A stretch of 64,000 bases of DNA, taken from NCBI RefSeq assembly GCF_002087235.1, contig NZ_MUIO01000040.1:1-64000 (forward strand), given 5' to 3'. The notes beneath the pieces were generated by a model. That model worked only from the letters and a program-made list of their open reading frames with translations. It did not search any database and was not told the origin of the DNA. This stretch comes from Pseudomonas floridensis (GTDB lineage: Bacteria > Pseudomonadota > Gammaproteobacteria > Pseudomonadales > Pseudomonadaceae). This document shows positions 1-10,768 of this stretch, in pieces. Every line of letters begins with the position of its first letter. Within the stretch, counting starts at the first letter, position 1. A program made the position numbers and the translations under genes.

Positions 1-24
1 CTCGCCGACTTTTCGTACAGAGCC
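1..24. mobile_element. Right terminal inverted repeat of a small element (MITE or IS end)
   Basis: The first 24 bases end in ACTTTTCGTACAGAGCC. The same 17 bases occur at 41232-41248 as the outer end of a ~120-bp element, whose inner end (CTCGCCGACTTTT) matches bases 1-13 here. The window therefore seems to begin inside the last bases of a second copy. The family is not identified; IR plus small size suggests a MITE or an IS terminus. Confidence 0.55.
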
Positions 25-80
25 TAATGAAAGGCAGGTTCAGGTCGAAAGTGGTCGCCCGCATACACCAGCTTTCGTTA

Positions 81-548
81 CTAATCCCAGTCCATTTTGA
101 TGCCCTCTTGCTTGCGGAACACGTCCAGCACACTCTGGAAATGGGCGCGTTCGAAAGTCAGGCTCGGTATTGAGTCGTACCAATCAACGGCAGGAGATTG
201 CAGACTGATCAACCCCCTCAGCAAGCCAAATCGGCGCCAGTGGACGTGATGCTCATCGGCGTGCTGCTCAGCGACAATGACATTACATGTCAGGTCCAAA
301 TCATCAGAGCAAACAAGCAGGGGAACCAGGGTCGCCCAGCCCGGCGATGTAGAGTAGGTCCGATCCCATACCAAATAGTTGTCGTCATCGCTATACAAGC
401 CTGAATGAGCTGCTACGAGGTGTAGCTCCGCTTCCCGATTGTGCCGAGGCAGCCAGACCTCCAGAGGTACACCGTCAACGGAAAAGGTCGGGTAGAAGCC
501 GAAGCTGTACTTGGACTTATGGCTTGCAATAGATAGCAGATTACTCAT
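81..548 (-). CDS. Hypothetical protein, 155 aa, acidic, soluble
   Basis: A complete 155-residue reading frame starts at ATG 548 and ends near the small element at the window start. The protein has no signal peptide or membrane segment. It is rich in Trp, His and Asp, with a DEHHVHW stretch near residues 98-104 and an acidic C terminus (KMDWD). I do not recognise a family. A single compact acidic gene in accessory DNA could be an immunity-type or orphan cargo gene, but that is only inference. Its context is non-core: it lies downstream of the guaA-adjacent integrase scar, among genes that do not belong to the conserved Pseudomonas order. Confidence 0.55.
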   Translation of the reverse strand: MSNLLSIASHKSKYSFGFYPTFSVDGVPLEVWLPRHNREAELHLVAAHSGLYSDDDNYLVWDRTYSTSPGWATLVPLLVCSDDLDLTCNVIVAEQHADEHHVHWRRFGLLRGLISLQSPAVDWYDSIPSLTFERAHFQSVLDVFRKQEGIKMDWD

Positions 549-758
549 TCCACCTCTCGACTCCTGAAGTTTATAGAGGTTACTTTTTCCAGGTGCGGAT
601 GTCTCTGTTGTCAGCTAGCTTTGTACGGCGGATGGCGGCTATGCGTTGCTTTTGCTACCGCTGTGGATTATAGCTCTGCTTCTTAAAGCTTGATCGTGGA
701 TGATGCGGGCGAAGTCTGAGCACAGCGCAGATTTCAGCTCTTCAAGGAAGATTCAAAG

Positions 759-1202
759 ATGAGAGCGGACATTACCGATGCTCCAAAACGAGTCATTCGA
801 ACACGTCACAAACGTGGCCATTTTTACGTGATCATCTGCGTGATGATTGGAAGCACGGCAACGACAGGTGCAGTACACTTTGGTAGCAGAATCTCGACGC
901 TCAACTCTGCATTCATTCAGGCGATCAGCTCCACCGGAAGCGATGAGGAATCGACTCCAACCAATTCAGCTCGACAAACCGTATTCAACAATCAGAACTA
1001 TGTGCCAAGAAGCGCTAACAATATTGTTGCTCTGCGCGCTACCTACGATCTTTCTCCTGACAACAAGGGTCCGAAGAAAGTGAAGCTAACAATCATCCGG
1101 CAGTCCCCCAGCATGAAAGAACGTGCGTGTTGGCCTTATAGACAAGGAAGTGTCGAATCCCGGAACTGTCGCACCTCGGTCGGGCTCAAGCACCGAGACT
1201 GA
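759..1202 (+). CDS. Hypothetical protein with one N-terminal membrane segment, 147 aa
   Basis: The start at ATG 759 is preceded by an AAGGAAG-type ribosome binding site about ten bases upstream. The N terminus is basic (KRVIRTRHKRG) and is followed by a hydrophobic stretch at about residues 21-38, so the protein is probably a single-pass inner-membrane or secreted protein. The C-terminal half is basic, with a few cysteines (ERACWPYR, SRNCRT). I recognise no family. A second frame at 1123-1365 (80 aa) overlaps its end and could be a frameshifted remainder or an unrelated frame. No partner gene is evident, and the flanks look like accessory DNA. Confidence 0.45.
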   Translation: MRADITDAPKRVIRTRHKRGHFYVIICVMIGSTATTGAVHFGSRISTLNSAFIQAISSTGSDEESTPTNSARQTVFNNQNYVPRSANNIVALRATYDLSPDNKGPKKVKLTIIRQSPSMKERACWPYRQGSVESRNCRTSVGLKHRD

Positions 1203-1480
1203 TGTGTTGACAGACCACAGCGGGCAGCGGCTCACTTATGATCGACCGCTATCGGCCAATACTGTTAAAAAGTCGGTTTGCCCGAACAGCCTGATCGTTG
1301 ACGGGGGAAAAGCCTTTCTTGCAAACTGCCAGGTTAACTCAGAGCCTGGAATTATCCCGAAGTAAGACTTCAATCTCCAACGCGTACTTTCTGCTGAGCA
1401 AACCACGGTCGACTTTTTTCAACAGAATCACTTTTAGTAATGGCTAGCTATCCAGCAACATCAGGCGGTCGAATCATCCG

Positions 1481-2110
1481 CTAAAGATCGTGCGCGGCAA
1501 TAAACATGTCGACCGCAGACCGGCAATAGGATTCGATTTCGTTGGAGTTCTCCGCTATCGCCTCATCGAAGCGAGCGATCATCAGAAGATCTGATCCTTT
1601 GATAAGCGCGGCAAACAAGCGAGCGGACTCTCGAGGGGCGGGCACACTCAATACCGCTTTCGCGTGCAACTGACGCAATAGAGCCTCTATCTGGGCGATG
1701 ACATAGGCAGGGCCTGCTTCATAATGGAGCTTGCTCAACGACTTTTGCTTCATCTTGTCGACCACGATCATAGCTTCAACACTGCGCACCTCCGGGCTCA
1801 GTAACGTGCGCAGCAGGAACGTTCCCACCGCCATGAGCTGATCCGCAGCCGAACCGTCGACGCCTTCAATGATAGCTTGTGGTGCAAACTGATGGCAGTG
1901 GGCCGCGATGGCCGCACTGAACAGCGCCTCTTTATTTTCGAAGTGTCGGTAGATGCTTAGCTTGGATATTTTTGCCCGCTGGGCGACCTTGTCCATTGTT
2001 GTCGCTTGAAAACCCAACTCCACAAAAAGTTCGCCGGCGGCGTCGACGATCGTTTGGCTGAGCGCTTCATTGACCGGACGGCCGCGCCGGGTTTGGTTAT
2101 TTTCGTTCAC
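1481..2110 (-). CDS. TetR/AcrR-family transcriptional regulator
   Basis: The frame is open further upstream, but GTG 2110 gives a normal 209-residue TetR protein beginning VNENNQTRRGRP. A weak GGAA lies upstream of it. The N-terminal HTH is clear at about residues 15-60 (LFVELGFQATTMDKVAQRAKISKLSIYRHFENKEALF). The C-terminal half resembles the TetR_C/AefR-like ligand domain (residues 90-200). The gene is divergent from the flavin oxidoreductase at 2217, so it most likely represses that gene and itself through the repeats between them (2121-2166). The ligand is unknown. Confidence 0.85.
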   Translation of the reverse strand: MNENNQTRRGRPVNEALSQTIVDAAGELFVELGFQATTMDKVAQRAKISKLSIYRHFENKEALFSAAIAAHCHQFAPQAIIEGVDGSAADQLMAVGTFLLRTLLSPEVRSVEAMIVVDKMKQKSLSKLHYEAGPAYVIAQIEALLRQLHAKAVLSVPAPRESARLFAALIKGSDLLMIARFDEAIAENSNEIESYCRSAVDMFIAAHDL

Positions 2111-2120
2111 AAAAATTCCA

Positions 2121-2166
2121 GTACTTGACAGTATTCTAATTCCAGAATTATGGTACTCAACAGTAT
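2121..2166 (+). promoter_or_regulatory. Divergent promoter region with 14-bp direct repeats (TetR operator candidate)
   Basis: GTACTTGACAGTAT at 2121-2134 is repeated as GTACTCAACAGTAT at 2153-2166 (12 of 14 identical, offset 32 bases, about three helical turns). AATTC-CA-GAATT at 2139-2150 forms a small inverted repeat between them. TTGACA (2125-2130) with TATGGT (2149-2154, 18-base spacer) gives a plausible promoter towards the oxidoreductase. Assigning it to the adjacent TetR protein is inference. Confidence 0.5.
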
Positions 2167-2216
2167 CCAAAAAGTAAAACACATATCCCTTCATCCACAA
2201 TGCGGAGCCCATCACC

Positions 2217-3110
2217 ATGAATGACGTCATCATAATCGGCGGCAGTTTTGCGGGGCTTGCCGCTGCCCTGCAGCTTGGTCGTGCCCGCCGAAAGGTCACC
2301 GTTCTTGATACCGGCCTTCCGCGCAATCGCCTCGCCAGCCACTCGCACGGCTTGCTCGGCCACGACCACAAGCCACCGCTGGAGATTCTTGCAGAGGCGC
2401 GGCAGCAACTGGCACGGTACCCTACGATCAGTATGGTCACTGCACGAGCCGAGGGTATCTCCGGCACCCTTGACGATTTCGCGATCCTCACAGGCGATGG
2501 CGAAATCCACAGGGGGCGCCGTCTGATCCTGAGCTATGGCGTCGCCGACCAGATGCCTGAAGTTCCCGGCTTTGCCGAAGGTTGGGGCACCTCCATCGTG
2601 CCCTGCCCCTATTGTGACGGCTATGAAGTTGCCGACCGGCATTGGGGCCTCGTCTGGTCCGGACCGCCGTCACATAACTACGTCAGGCTGTACCACGATT
2701 GGACTGACACATTGACGGTCTTCGCCAATGGTCACGACATTCCACTCGACATCCGGGGCGATCTCGCGCGCCGAGGCATCCTTGTCGTCGACGGCCGGAT
2801 CACCAAAATCGACCATGAGGAGAGCCATAACACCACCGTCAGACTCGATGCCGGCCCCCCTGTCGCGATCGACATCCTGTTCGCGCATCCGCGCAACAAG
2901 CCGTCCGCACGCTTGCATGAATTGCTGGGCCTCGCCACGGTCGATACACCCCTGGGCATCGCCATCAAGGTCGACGAACGCCGCGAAACCAGTATGCCCG
3001 GCGTTTACGCTGCTGGCGATCTCGCCAATCCCCACATGGCCTCGGTCACCACGGCATCATGGCAAGGCGCGATGGCGGGCATCTTCGCCCAACAGTCGAT
3101 GCTGGTTTGA
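2217..3110 (+). CDS. Thioredoxin-reductase-like FAD-dependent oxidoreductase
   Basis: The 297-residue protein matches the NAD(P)/FAD-dependent thioredoxin reductase fold. It has an N-terminal FAD motif (IIIGGSFAGLAAALQLGRA, residues 5-23), a redox pair in CPYCDGYE near residues 129-136, and a C-terminal FAD signature (GVYAAGDLANP, near 262-272). The central NAD(P)-binding GxGxxA motif, expected just after the CPYC region, is degenerate (WSGPPSHNY). The cofactor may therefore be altered or the activity may be an oxidase, as in gliotoxin/holomycin-type dithiol oxidases. It is controlled presumably by the divergent TetR gene. The substrate is unknown. Confidence 0.8.
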   Translation: MNDVIIIGGSFAGLAAALQLGRARRKVTVLDTGLPRNRLASHSHGLLGHDHKPPLEILAEARQQLARYPTISMVTARAEGISGTLDDFAILTGDGEIHRGRRLILSYGVADQMPEVPGFAEGWGTSIVPCPYCDGYEVADRHWGLVWSGPPSHNYVRLYHDWTDTLTVFANGHDIPLDIRGDLARRGILVVDGRITKIDHEESHNTTVRLDAGPPVAIDILFAHPRNKPSARLHELLGLATVDTPLGIAIKVDERRETSMPGVYAAGDLANPHMASVTTASWQGAMAGIFAQQSMLV

Positions 3111-3145
3111 GAGCACAGATGTCCTTGTTCGGTTGTCGCAGGCTT

Positions 3146-3238
3146 TTAAAGGTTGCGCCGTTGTAAAGGCGGATTTGGTGTGATGTTGCGCGCCTTTTCT
3201 TTTGGCTTGAGGTTACGCAGCTTGGTATCGGCCAGCAT
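3146..3238 (-). pseudogene. Truncated tyrosine integrase (N-terminal remnant)
   Basis: From ATG 3238 the minus strand reads MLADTKLRNLKPKEKARNI, which matches the arm-binding N terminus (DUF4102 type) of P4-like phage and island tyrosine recombinases. The match is lost after about 20 residues and the frame stops at 3146. The normal protein is about 400 residues, so the catalytic domain is missing entirely. The remnant lies about 190 bases from the 3' end of guaA, a known integration site for genomic islands. It is therefore best read as the scar of an island that entered at guaA and decayed. Confidence 0.6.
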
Positions 3239-3350
3239 GGACGTCACGTATTCCACGTAAAAAACACCAGGCTCAAAAAAGCACTCACGCACCACGCTAC
3301 TCAAACACGGCGCTAGCCGATGCAAGAAGCTGCCGGAAACTGCTAGATCC

Positions 3351-3383
3351 AAAAAAAACAAAAGCCCGCAATTGCGCGGGCTT
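3351..3383 (-). terminator. Rho-independent terminator of guaA
   Basis: AGCCCGC/GCGGGCT form a perfect 7-bp stem. On the minus strand it is followed by TTTTGTTTTTTTT. It lies about 50 bases beyond the guaA stop, in the right orientation. Confidence 0.85.
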
Positions 3384-3429
3384 CCGGGTGTTTCTTAGCA
3401 CTCGCTACCGGACAATGCCGGACGCGGGA

Positions 3430-5007
3430 TCATTCCCACTCAATCGTCGCAGGCGGCTTGCTCGACACATCGTAAGTAACGCGGGAAATACCCTCGATCT
3501 CGTTGATGATGCGGCCACTTACCGTCTCCAGCAGCTCGTAAGGCAGGTGCGCCCAGCGTGCGGTCATGAAGTCGATGGTTTCTACGGCGCGCAGTGCGAC
3601 AACCCAGGCGTAGCGACGGCCGTCGCCGACGACGCCTACCGATTTGACAGGCTGGAACACGACGAAGGCCTGGCTGACTTTGTGATACCAGTCGGCCTTG
3701 CGCAGTTCTTCGATGAAGATGTGGTCTGCGCGACGCAGCAGGTCGGCGTATTCCTTTTTCACTTCACCCAAGATGCGCACGCCCAGGCCCGGGCCCGGGA
3801 ATGGGTGGCGGTAGACCATGTCGTACGGCAGGCCGAGTTCCAGGCCGAGGCGGCGGACTTCGTCCTTGAACAGTTCGCGCAGGGGCTCGACCAGTTTGAG
3901 ATTCATCTCCTCCGGCAGGCCGCCCACGTTGTGGTGCGACTTGATGACGTGGGCTTTGCCGCTCTTCGCGCCAGCTGACTCGATCACGTCCGGATAGATG
4001 GTGCCTTGGGCCAGGTACTTGATGTTGTCCAGCTTGCAGGATTCGGCATCGAACACGTCAATGAAAGTACGGCCGATGATTTTGCGCTTCTTCTCTGGAT
4101 CGCTTTCGCCTGCCAGGTTGTTCAGGAACTGCTCTTCGGCATTGGCGCGGATGACCTTGACGCCCATGTTCTCGGCGAACATGGCCATGACCTGTTCACC
4201 TTCGTGCAAGCGCAACAGGCCGTTGTCGACGAAGACGCAAGTCAGTTGATCGCCGATGGCCTTGTGCAGCAGCGCTGCGACCACGGAGGAGTCGACGCCG
4301 CCGGACAGGCCCAGCAGGACGTTGTCGGTGCCAACCTGGGCGCGAATGGTGGCGATCGCGTCGTCAGCGATGTGCGACGGCGTCCACAGTGCTTCGCAGC
4401 CGCAGATGTCGAGGATGAAGCGCGACAGGATGCGACCGCCCTGCTTGGTGTGGGTCACTTCCGGGTGGAACTGCACGCCGTAGTAGCCACGGGTGTCGTC
4501 GGCCATGCCGGCGATCGGGCAACTCGGGGTGCTGGCCAGAACGTGGAAGCCGTCCGGGATTTCAGTGACTTTGTCGCCGTGACTCATCCACACATCGAGA
4601 CCGAACACGCCATCAGCGTCGATGTGGTCTTCGATGCCGTCAAGGATGCGGCTCTTGCCAACGACGTCGACGCGGGCATAACCGAATTCACGCAGGTCGG
4701 AACCGGCAACGCGGCCGCCCAGTTGTTCAGCCATGGTCTGCATGCCGTAGCAGATGCCGAAGACGGGAACGTTGAGGTCGAACACGGCCTGTGGCGCACG
4801 CGGGCTGTTGGCTTCGTGCACGGACTCCGGGCCACCGGCGAGGATGATGCCGCGCGGGGCGAATTCGCGAATCGCTTCGTCGTCCATGTCGAACGGATGC
4901 AGTTCGCAGTACACGCCGATTTCACGCACGCGACGGGCGATCAATTGGGTGTATTGGGAACCGAAGTCGAGGATCAGGATACGGTGGGCGTGAATGTCGA
5001 GGGCCAT
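3430..5007 (-). CDS. guaA: GMP synthase (glutamine-hydrolysing)
   Basis: GuaA converts XMP to GMP using glutamine and ATP, the last step of guanine nucleotide synthesis, in the cytosol. The 525-residue length is normal. The class I glutamine amidotransferase domain has the catalytic Cys86 (GICYG) and His181/Glu183 (HPEVTH). The ATP-pyrophosphatase P-loop is SGGVDS at 236-241. The C-terminal dimerisation domain ends [11 protein letters not shown]. It lies 105 bases after guaB in the same direction, as in other Pseudomonas. Its 3' end borders accessory DNA with an integrase remnant rather than the usual core neighbours. Confidence 0.98.
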   Translation of the reverse strand: MALDIHAHRILILDFGSQYTQLIARRVREIGVYCELHPFDMDDEAIREFAPRGIILAGGPESVHEANSPRAPQAVFDLNVPVFGICYGMQTMAEQLGGRVAGSDLREFGYARVDVVGKSRILDGIEDHIDADGVFGLDVWMSHGDKVTEIPDGFHVLASTPSCPIAGMADDTRGYYGVQFHPEVTHTKQGGRILSRFILDICGCEALWTPSHIADDAIATIRAQVGTDNVLLGLSGGVDSSVVAALLHKAIGDQLTCVFVDNGLLRLHEGEQVMAMFAENMGVKVIRANAEEQFLNNLAGESDPEKKRKIIGRTFIDVFDAESCKLDNIKYLAQGTIYPDVIESAGAKSGKAHVIKSHHNVGGLPEEMNLKLVEPLRELFKDEVRRLGLELGLPYDMVYRHPFPGPGLGVRILGEVKKEYADLLRRADHIFIEELRKADWYHKVSQAFVVFQPVKSVGVVGDGRRYAWVVALRAVETIDFMTARWAHLPYELLETVSGRIINEIEGISRVTYDVSSKPPATIEWE

Positions 5008-5021
5008 GACTCAATCTCGTC

Positions 5022-5059
5022 AAAAAACAGAAACGACACGGGGCTGCGTCAACAGCCCC
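5022..5059 (-). terminator. Hairpin between guaB and guaA
   Basis: GGGGCTG-CGTCAA-CAGCCCC (5040-5059) is a perfect 7-bp stem. On the minus strand a T-run follows only 12 bases later (5022-5027), so it is a weak terminator or attenuator. It may tune guaA relative to guaB. Confidence 0.4.
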
Positions 5060-5112
5060 GGCTATGAAACTTGCTGAACTGCATCGCAGCGCGAACCACG
5101 ATGCAATCCGGA

Positions 5113-7226
<2,114 letters not shown>

Positions 7227-7301
7227 GACGGACTGTCGTTTGCAGCGAATCGAGGCCGCAGCTTAATCGGCCATGGTTTCAGGTCAAGTTCAAACGTCCC
7301 G

Positions 7302-8081
7302 TCAACCGGAAAAGTAGCGGGCGATCAGGGCCATGCCACTGACCAGCACCAGCCAGGTCACCAGACGCACAAAGGTTTCGCGGGACAGCCTCTGGGTCAG
7401 CGCCCTGCCCACCCAGGAGCCGGTCAGCATCGCGGGCAACAGACAGACGCCCAGCACCAGCAGCGGGATTTCGGCGTAAACACCCGCGATCAAAAACAGG
7501 CTCAAGCGTACGACGGTGCTGCAACTGATCAGCGCACTTTGCGTGGCCCGGGCCTGCTCTTTGGACGTGAGGCGACTGTTCAGGTAGATCGCGTATAAAA
7601 AGCCGCCACTGCCAAACAGCGCGCCGAACAGACCGCCAATGGTGCCCATGGGGATTGCCCAGCCTGCGGCCAGTTGCGTCGGCCGCACCTTGATGGCCAG
7701 GCTGTACACCGCGTACCCGGTCACGAAGACGCCCATTAATAGAAGCAGCAGGTCGGATTTGAGGTTGAGCAGAAACAGCACGCCCAGCGTGCAACCTAAC
7801 GCCATGCACGGCAACAGACGCAGCAGTTCGGATCTGACCACCGACTGGCGCGAGGGCAGCAGATTGCCGAATGCCGCGAGAAAATCCAGCATCACCAGCA
7901 GCGGGATAATGCGGGACAGCGGCATCAAGTGGATCAGGATCGGCCCGGCCACCAGCGCTGTGCCGAAACCGGCAATGCCGAATACGATGTAGGCAGCCGC
8001 CACACTCAGCTCGATGATCAGCCAGTCAAGCGGTGTGAAGCCCAGTTGAGTGAAGGCCGAGAACACCCCGATATCGCCCAC
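7302..8081 (-). CDS. TSUP-family (TauE/SafE) membrane transporter
   Basis: The 259-residue, highly hydrophobic protein shows about eight transmembrane segments in two similar halves. Each half carries the TSUP-type glycine-rich motif (GIAGFGTALVAGP near 35-47; GGLFGALFGSGGFL near 149-162). TSUP proteins export or import small organosulfur compounds or organic anions such as sulfite, taurine products or sulfoacetate. The substrate cannot be told from sequence. The gene is monocistronic and divergent from xseA. Confidence 0.85.
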   Translation of the reverse strand: MGDIGVFSAFTQLGFTPLDWLIIELSVAAAYIVFGIAGFGTALVAGPILIHLMPLSRIIPLLVMLDFLAAFGNLLPSRQSVVRSELLRLLPCMALGCTLGVLFLLNLKSDLLLLLMGVFVTGYAVYSLAIKVRPTQLAAGWAIPMGTIGGLFGALFGSGGFLYAIYLNSRLTSKEQARATQSALISCSTVVRLSLFLIAGVYAEIPLLVLGVCLLPAMLTGSWVGRALTQRLSRETFVRLVTWLVLVSGMALIARYFSG

Positions 8082-8231
8082 GATGCTTCCTTTCCAGAGG
8101 GATTAAAGCGACTGTAGCAAAGACGCGGGGGAGTCGCCTTCACGTGGATGGCTGCCGGATCGACCGGACGCTCGCGCAACGAGCATCTTCGGGCTTTTGA
8201 TCGAGCCCGTGCTCCGCGTATGATGCCCGGC

Positions 8232-9611
8232 ATGATCAAAGACCCTTTCGCAAGACTCGGCCTCGACCGGGAAGTCCTTACTGTCAGCCAGCTCAACGGC
8301 CGCGCCCGGGTGTTGCTGGAAGACGTGTTCAGCAGCATCTGGGTCGAGGGCGAGATTTCCAATCTCTCGCGCCCGGCGTCGGGGCATGTGTACTTCACCC
8401 TCAAGGACTCCGGCGCCCAAGTGCGTTGCGCACTGTTCCGCCAGAGTGCGGCGCGGGTACGCCAGGCGTTGAAGGACGGGCTGCAGGTCAAGGTACGCGG
8501 CAAGGTTTCGTTGTTCGAAGGCCGTGGCGATTACCAACTGATCCTCGACACCGTCGAACCGGCGGGCGACGGCGCGTTGCGCCTGGCATTCGATGCACTG
8601 AAAGCCAAACTCAGCGACGAAGGCTTGTTCAGCGCCGAACGCAAGGTCGCCCTGCCCTTGCACCCGCAGCGGATCGGCATCATCAGCTCGCCGACCGGCG
8701 CGGTGATCCGCGACATCATCAGCGTGTTCCGGCGGCGTGCGCCGCGGGTCGAACTGACGCTGATCCCGACCGCCGTTCAAGGCCGCGAAGCGATTAACCA
8801 GATTGTCCGCGCGCTCAAACTGGCCGACTCCCGCGGCTTCGACGCGCTGATCCTCGCCCGGGGCGGCGGCTCGCTGGAAGACCTGTGGTGCTTCAACGAA
8901 GAGGCCGTGGCCCGCGCCATCGACGCCTGCGTGACGCCGATCGTCAGTGCGGTCGGGCATGAAACCGACGTATCGATCAGCGACTTCGTGGCGGACGTGC
9001 GTGCACCGACGCCGTCAGCGGCCGCCGAACTGTTGGCTCCCGATTCCAGCGACCTGCACCGCCGCGTCGACAACCTGCATCGCCGACTGATCAGCCGTAT
9101 GCAGGACCGCCTGATGCGCGAGCGTCTGCGCCTCGAAGGGATATCCCGGCGCCTGCGCCATCCCGGCGAGCGCCTGCGTCAACAGTCACAGCGCCTGGAT
9201 GATCTGGACATGCGCCTGCGTCGCGCCTTTGAACAGAGCATGCACAAACGTCAGGTGCGGCTGGCGCACATGGAAAGTCGACTCGCTGCCCAGCATCCGG
9301 GACGTACTCTGGCGTTCCTGCGTCAGCGCCTCGACGGTCTGGCCGAACGCCTGCCACGCGCCATTCGCGAACAGATCAAGACCCGCAAATTACAACTGCA
9401 AAGCCAGGTTCAGACCCTTAACGTCGTCAGCCCGCTCGCTACTCTGGGGCGCGGTTACAGCATTCTGCTCGACGAGCGGGGACAGGCGATTCGCACCGCC
9501 GCACAAACCCAGACCGGCCAGCGCCTGACCGCAAAACTGGGCGAAGGCGAACTGCAAGTGCGGGTCGAGGACAACCATCTGACGCCCGTGACCCTCTCTC
9601 TTCTGGACTGA
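8232..9611 (+). CDS. xseA: Exodeoxyribonuclease VII large subunit
   Basis: XseA with XseB degrades single-stranded DNA to acid-soluble oligonucleotides in repair and recombination. ATG 8232 (MIKDPFARLGLDREVLTVSQL) gives 459 residues, matching the family; the longer frame from 8148 has an unrelated N terminus. There is an OB-fold domain at residues 20-120, a catalytic domain at 125-320 (RIGIISSPTGAVIRDI, ARGGGSLEDLWCFNEE, SAVGHETDVSISDFVADVRAPTPSAA) and a coiled-coil-rich C terminus. A secreted peptidase gene follows after 7 bases and is probably co-transcribed. Confidence 0.97.
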   Translation: MIKDPFARLGLDREVLTVSQLNGRARVLLEDVFSSIWVEGEISNLSRPASGHVYFTLKDSGAQVRCALFRQSAARVRQALKDGLQVKVRGKVSLFEGRGDYQLILDTVEPAGDGALRLAFDALKAKLSDEGLFSAERKVALPLHPQRIGIISSPTGAVIRDIISVFRRRAPRVELTLIPTAVQGREAINQIVRALKLADSRGFDALILARGGGSLEDLWCFNEEAVARAIDACVTPIVSAVGHETDVSISDFVADVRAPTPSAAAELLAPDSSDLHRRVDNLHRRLISRMQDRLMRERLRLEGISRRLRHPGERLRQQSQRLDDLDMRLRRAFEQSMHKRQVRLAHMESRLAAQHPGRTLAFLRQRLDGLAERLPRAIREQIKTRKLQLQSQVQTLNVVSPLATLGRGYSILLDERGQAIRTAAQTQTGQRLTAKLGEGELQVRVEDNHLTPVTLSLLD

Positions 9612-9618
9612 CTGCCCG

Positions 9619-10443
9619 ATGCTACGTTTTATCGCCCCGCTGTTCGCTCTGCTGCTGTGCCTGCCTGCCCAGGCCGACAGTTTCATCACCCGCGCCCTGA
9701 ACAAACCGGTGCCGGGCGGCGTTGCCGTCATCGACCTGGGAACCGGCGCGCAGGCGCCGACCGCCACCTATCAGGACAAGCCGGTGCTGGTGGTCAAAGA
9801 GCAAGGCACGCGCTGGCTGGCGATTGTCGGCATTCCGCTGACGGTCAAGCCGGGGACGCAGCAGATAGCCTCAGGCGGTCGCACGCTCAACTTCACGGTC
9901 GGCACCAAGAAGTACCCGGAGCAGCACATCACCTTGAAGAACAAACGCCAGGTCAATCCCAACCCCGAAGACAACACGCGTATCGAAGGTGAACTGGCCG
10001 AACAGATCCGTGCCTATCGCAGTTTCAGCCCCGGCACGCCGAGCAACCTGATTCTCGACAAACCGGTCAACGGCCCGCTGTCCAGCAAGTTCGGGGTTCG
10101 TCGCTTCTTCAACGGCGAAGAACGCAACCCGCATGCCGGGCTGGACTTTGCAGTGCCTGCGGGCACGCCGATCAAGTCACCGGCGGCTGGCAAAGTGATT
10201 CTGATCGGCGATTACTTCTTCAACGGCAACACGGTGTTCGTCGATCATGGCCAAGGCTTCATCAGCATGTTCTGTCACCTGTCGAAGATCGATGTGAAGC
10301 CGGGCGATCTGGTGCCGCGTGGTGGCGTCGTGGGCAAGGTCGGCTCCACAGGCCGGGCAACCGGCCCGCACATGCACTGGAATGTCAGCCTGAACGATGC
10401 ACGGGTCGATCCGGCCATCTTCATCGGCGCGTTTCAGCCCTGA
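9619..10443 (+). CDS. Secreted M23-family (LytM) metallopeptidase
   Basis: The 274-residue protein has a clear signal peptide (MLRFIAPLFALLLCLPAQA, cleavage near 19-20), an N-terminal all-beta region, and a C-terminal peptidase M23 domain (about 150-270). The zinc ligands are in HAGLD and HMHW (GRATGPHMHWNV), with the conserved FCHLS. It is probably a periplasmic endopeptidase cutting peptidoglycan cross-links, or an EnvC-like regulator. The metal ligands look intact, which favours an enzyme. It follows xseA by 7 bases, a pairing also usual in other Pseudomonas. Confidence 0.9.
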   Translation: MLRFIAPLFALLLCLPAQADSFITRALNKPVPGGVAVIDLGTGAQAPTATYQDKPVLVVKEQGTRWLAIVGIPLTVKPGTQQIASGGRTLNFTVGTKKYPEQHITLKNKRQVNPNPEDNTRIEGELAEQIRAYRSFSPGTPSNLILDKPVNGPLSSKFGVRRFFNGEERNPHAGLDFAVPAGTPIKSPAAGKVILIGDYFFNGNTVFVDHGQGFISMFCHLSKIDVKPGDLVPRGGVVGKVGSTGRATGPHMHWNVSLNDARVDPAIFIGAFQP

Positions 10444-10690
10444 TCGTAACGAGTAGCAGGTCAGCCCTCAGAAACTGTCCTGCTTGCGAAAGAGACGGTG
10501 CCGCTCGCTGCATTTGCGCAGGAGCAACAAGCGCCACCCGTCTTGCGCACATCACCGAGCCTCAACAATAACCCTGTAAAAATATTGATTAATGCGCTGT
10601 TAAAAAGCTCAAAAATCAAGATAACAGGAATTTATCCCAATTATTTTCAAGTGCTTGCCATCCTTTACTCCAATGGTTACGGTTGGCCAC
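10444..10690. other. Intergenic region upstream of the leuA leader
   Basis: No gene is supported here. AGCAGG...CCTGCT (6-bp stem, 18-base loop) just after the peptidase stop is a weak hairpin. The stretch 10565-10650 is clearly AT-richer than its surroundings and probably contains the leuA promoter, which I could not place with confidence. Confidence 0.5.
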
Positions 10691-10768
10691 ATGAAAACCT
10701 CTCAAACCCTCATTCTGTTGCGCCAACATCGGTGCCTCAGCCTGGTCAGTGCCCGACTGCCAGGCTAG
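10691..10768 (+). CDS. Candidate leuA leader peptide (attenuator), 25 aa
   Basis: This short frame starts at ATG 10691 and stops at TAG 10766-10768, 78 bases before leuA. It encodes a leucine-rich peptide (six Leu in 25 residues, including TLILL at residues 6-10). Position and composition fit a ribosome-mediated attenuator of leucine synthesis. Downstream, GGCCG-CCTCTTTC-CGGCC-TTT (about 10805-10825) could be a weak terminator stem. ACGGTTGGCC occurs both just before the leader start and at this stem. There is no strong ribosome binding site, so this is a prediction. Confidence 0.5.
   Translation: MKTSQTLILLRQHRCLSLVSARLPG

Noticed and set aside
8148..8231. Upstream extension of xseA (29 codons)
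   Set aside because: The extra N terminus has no family similarity; ATG 8232 matches known XseA starts.
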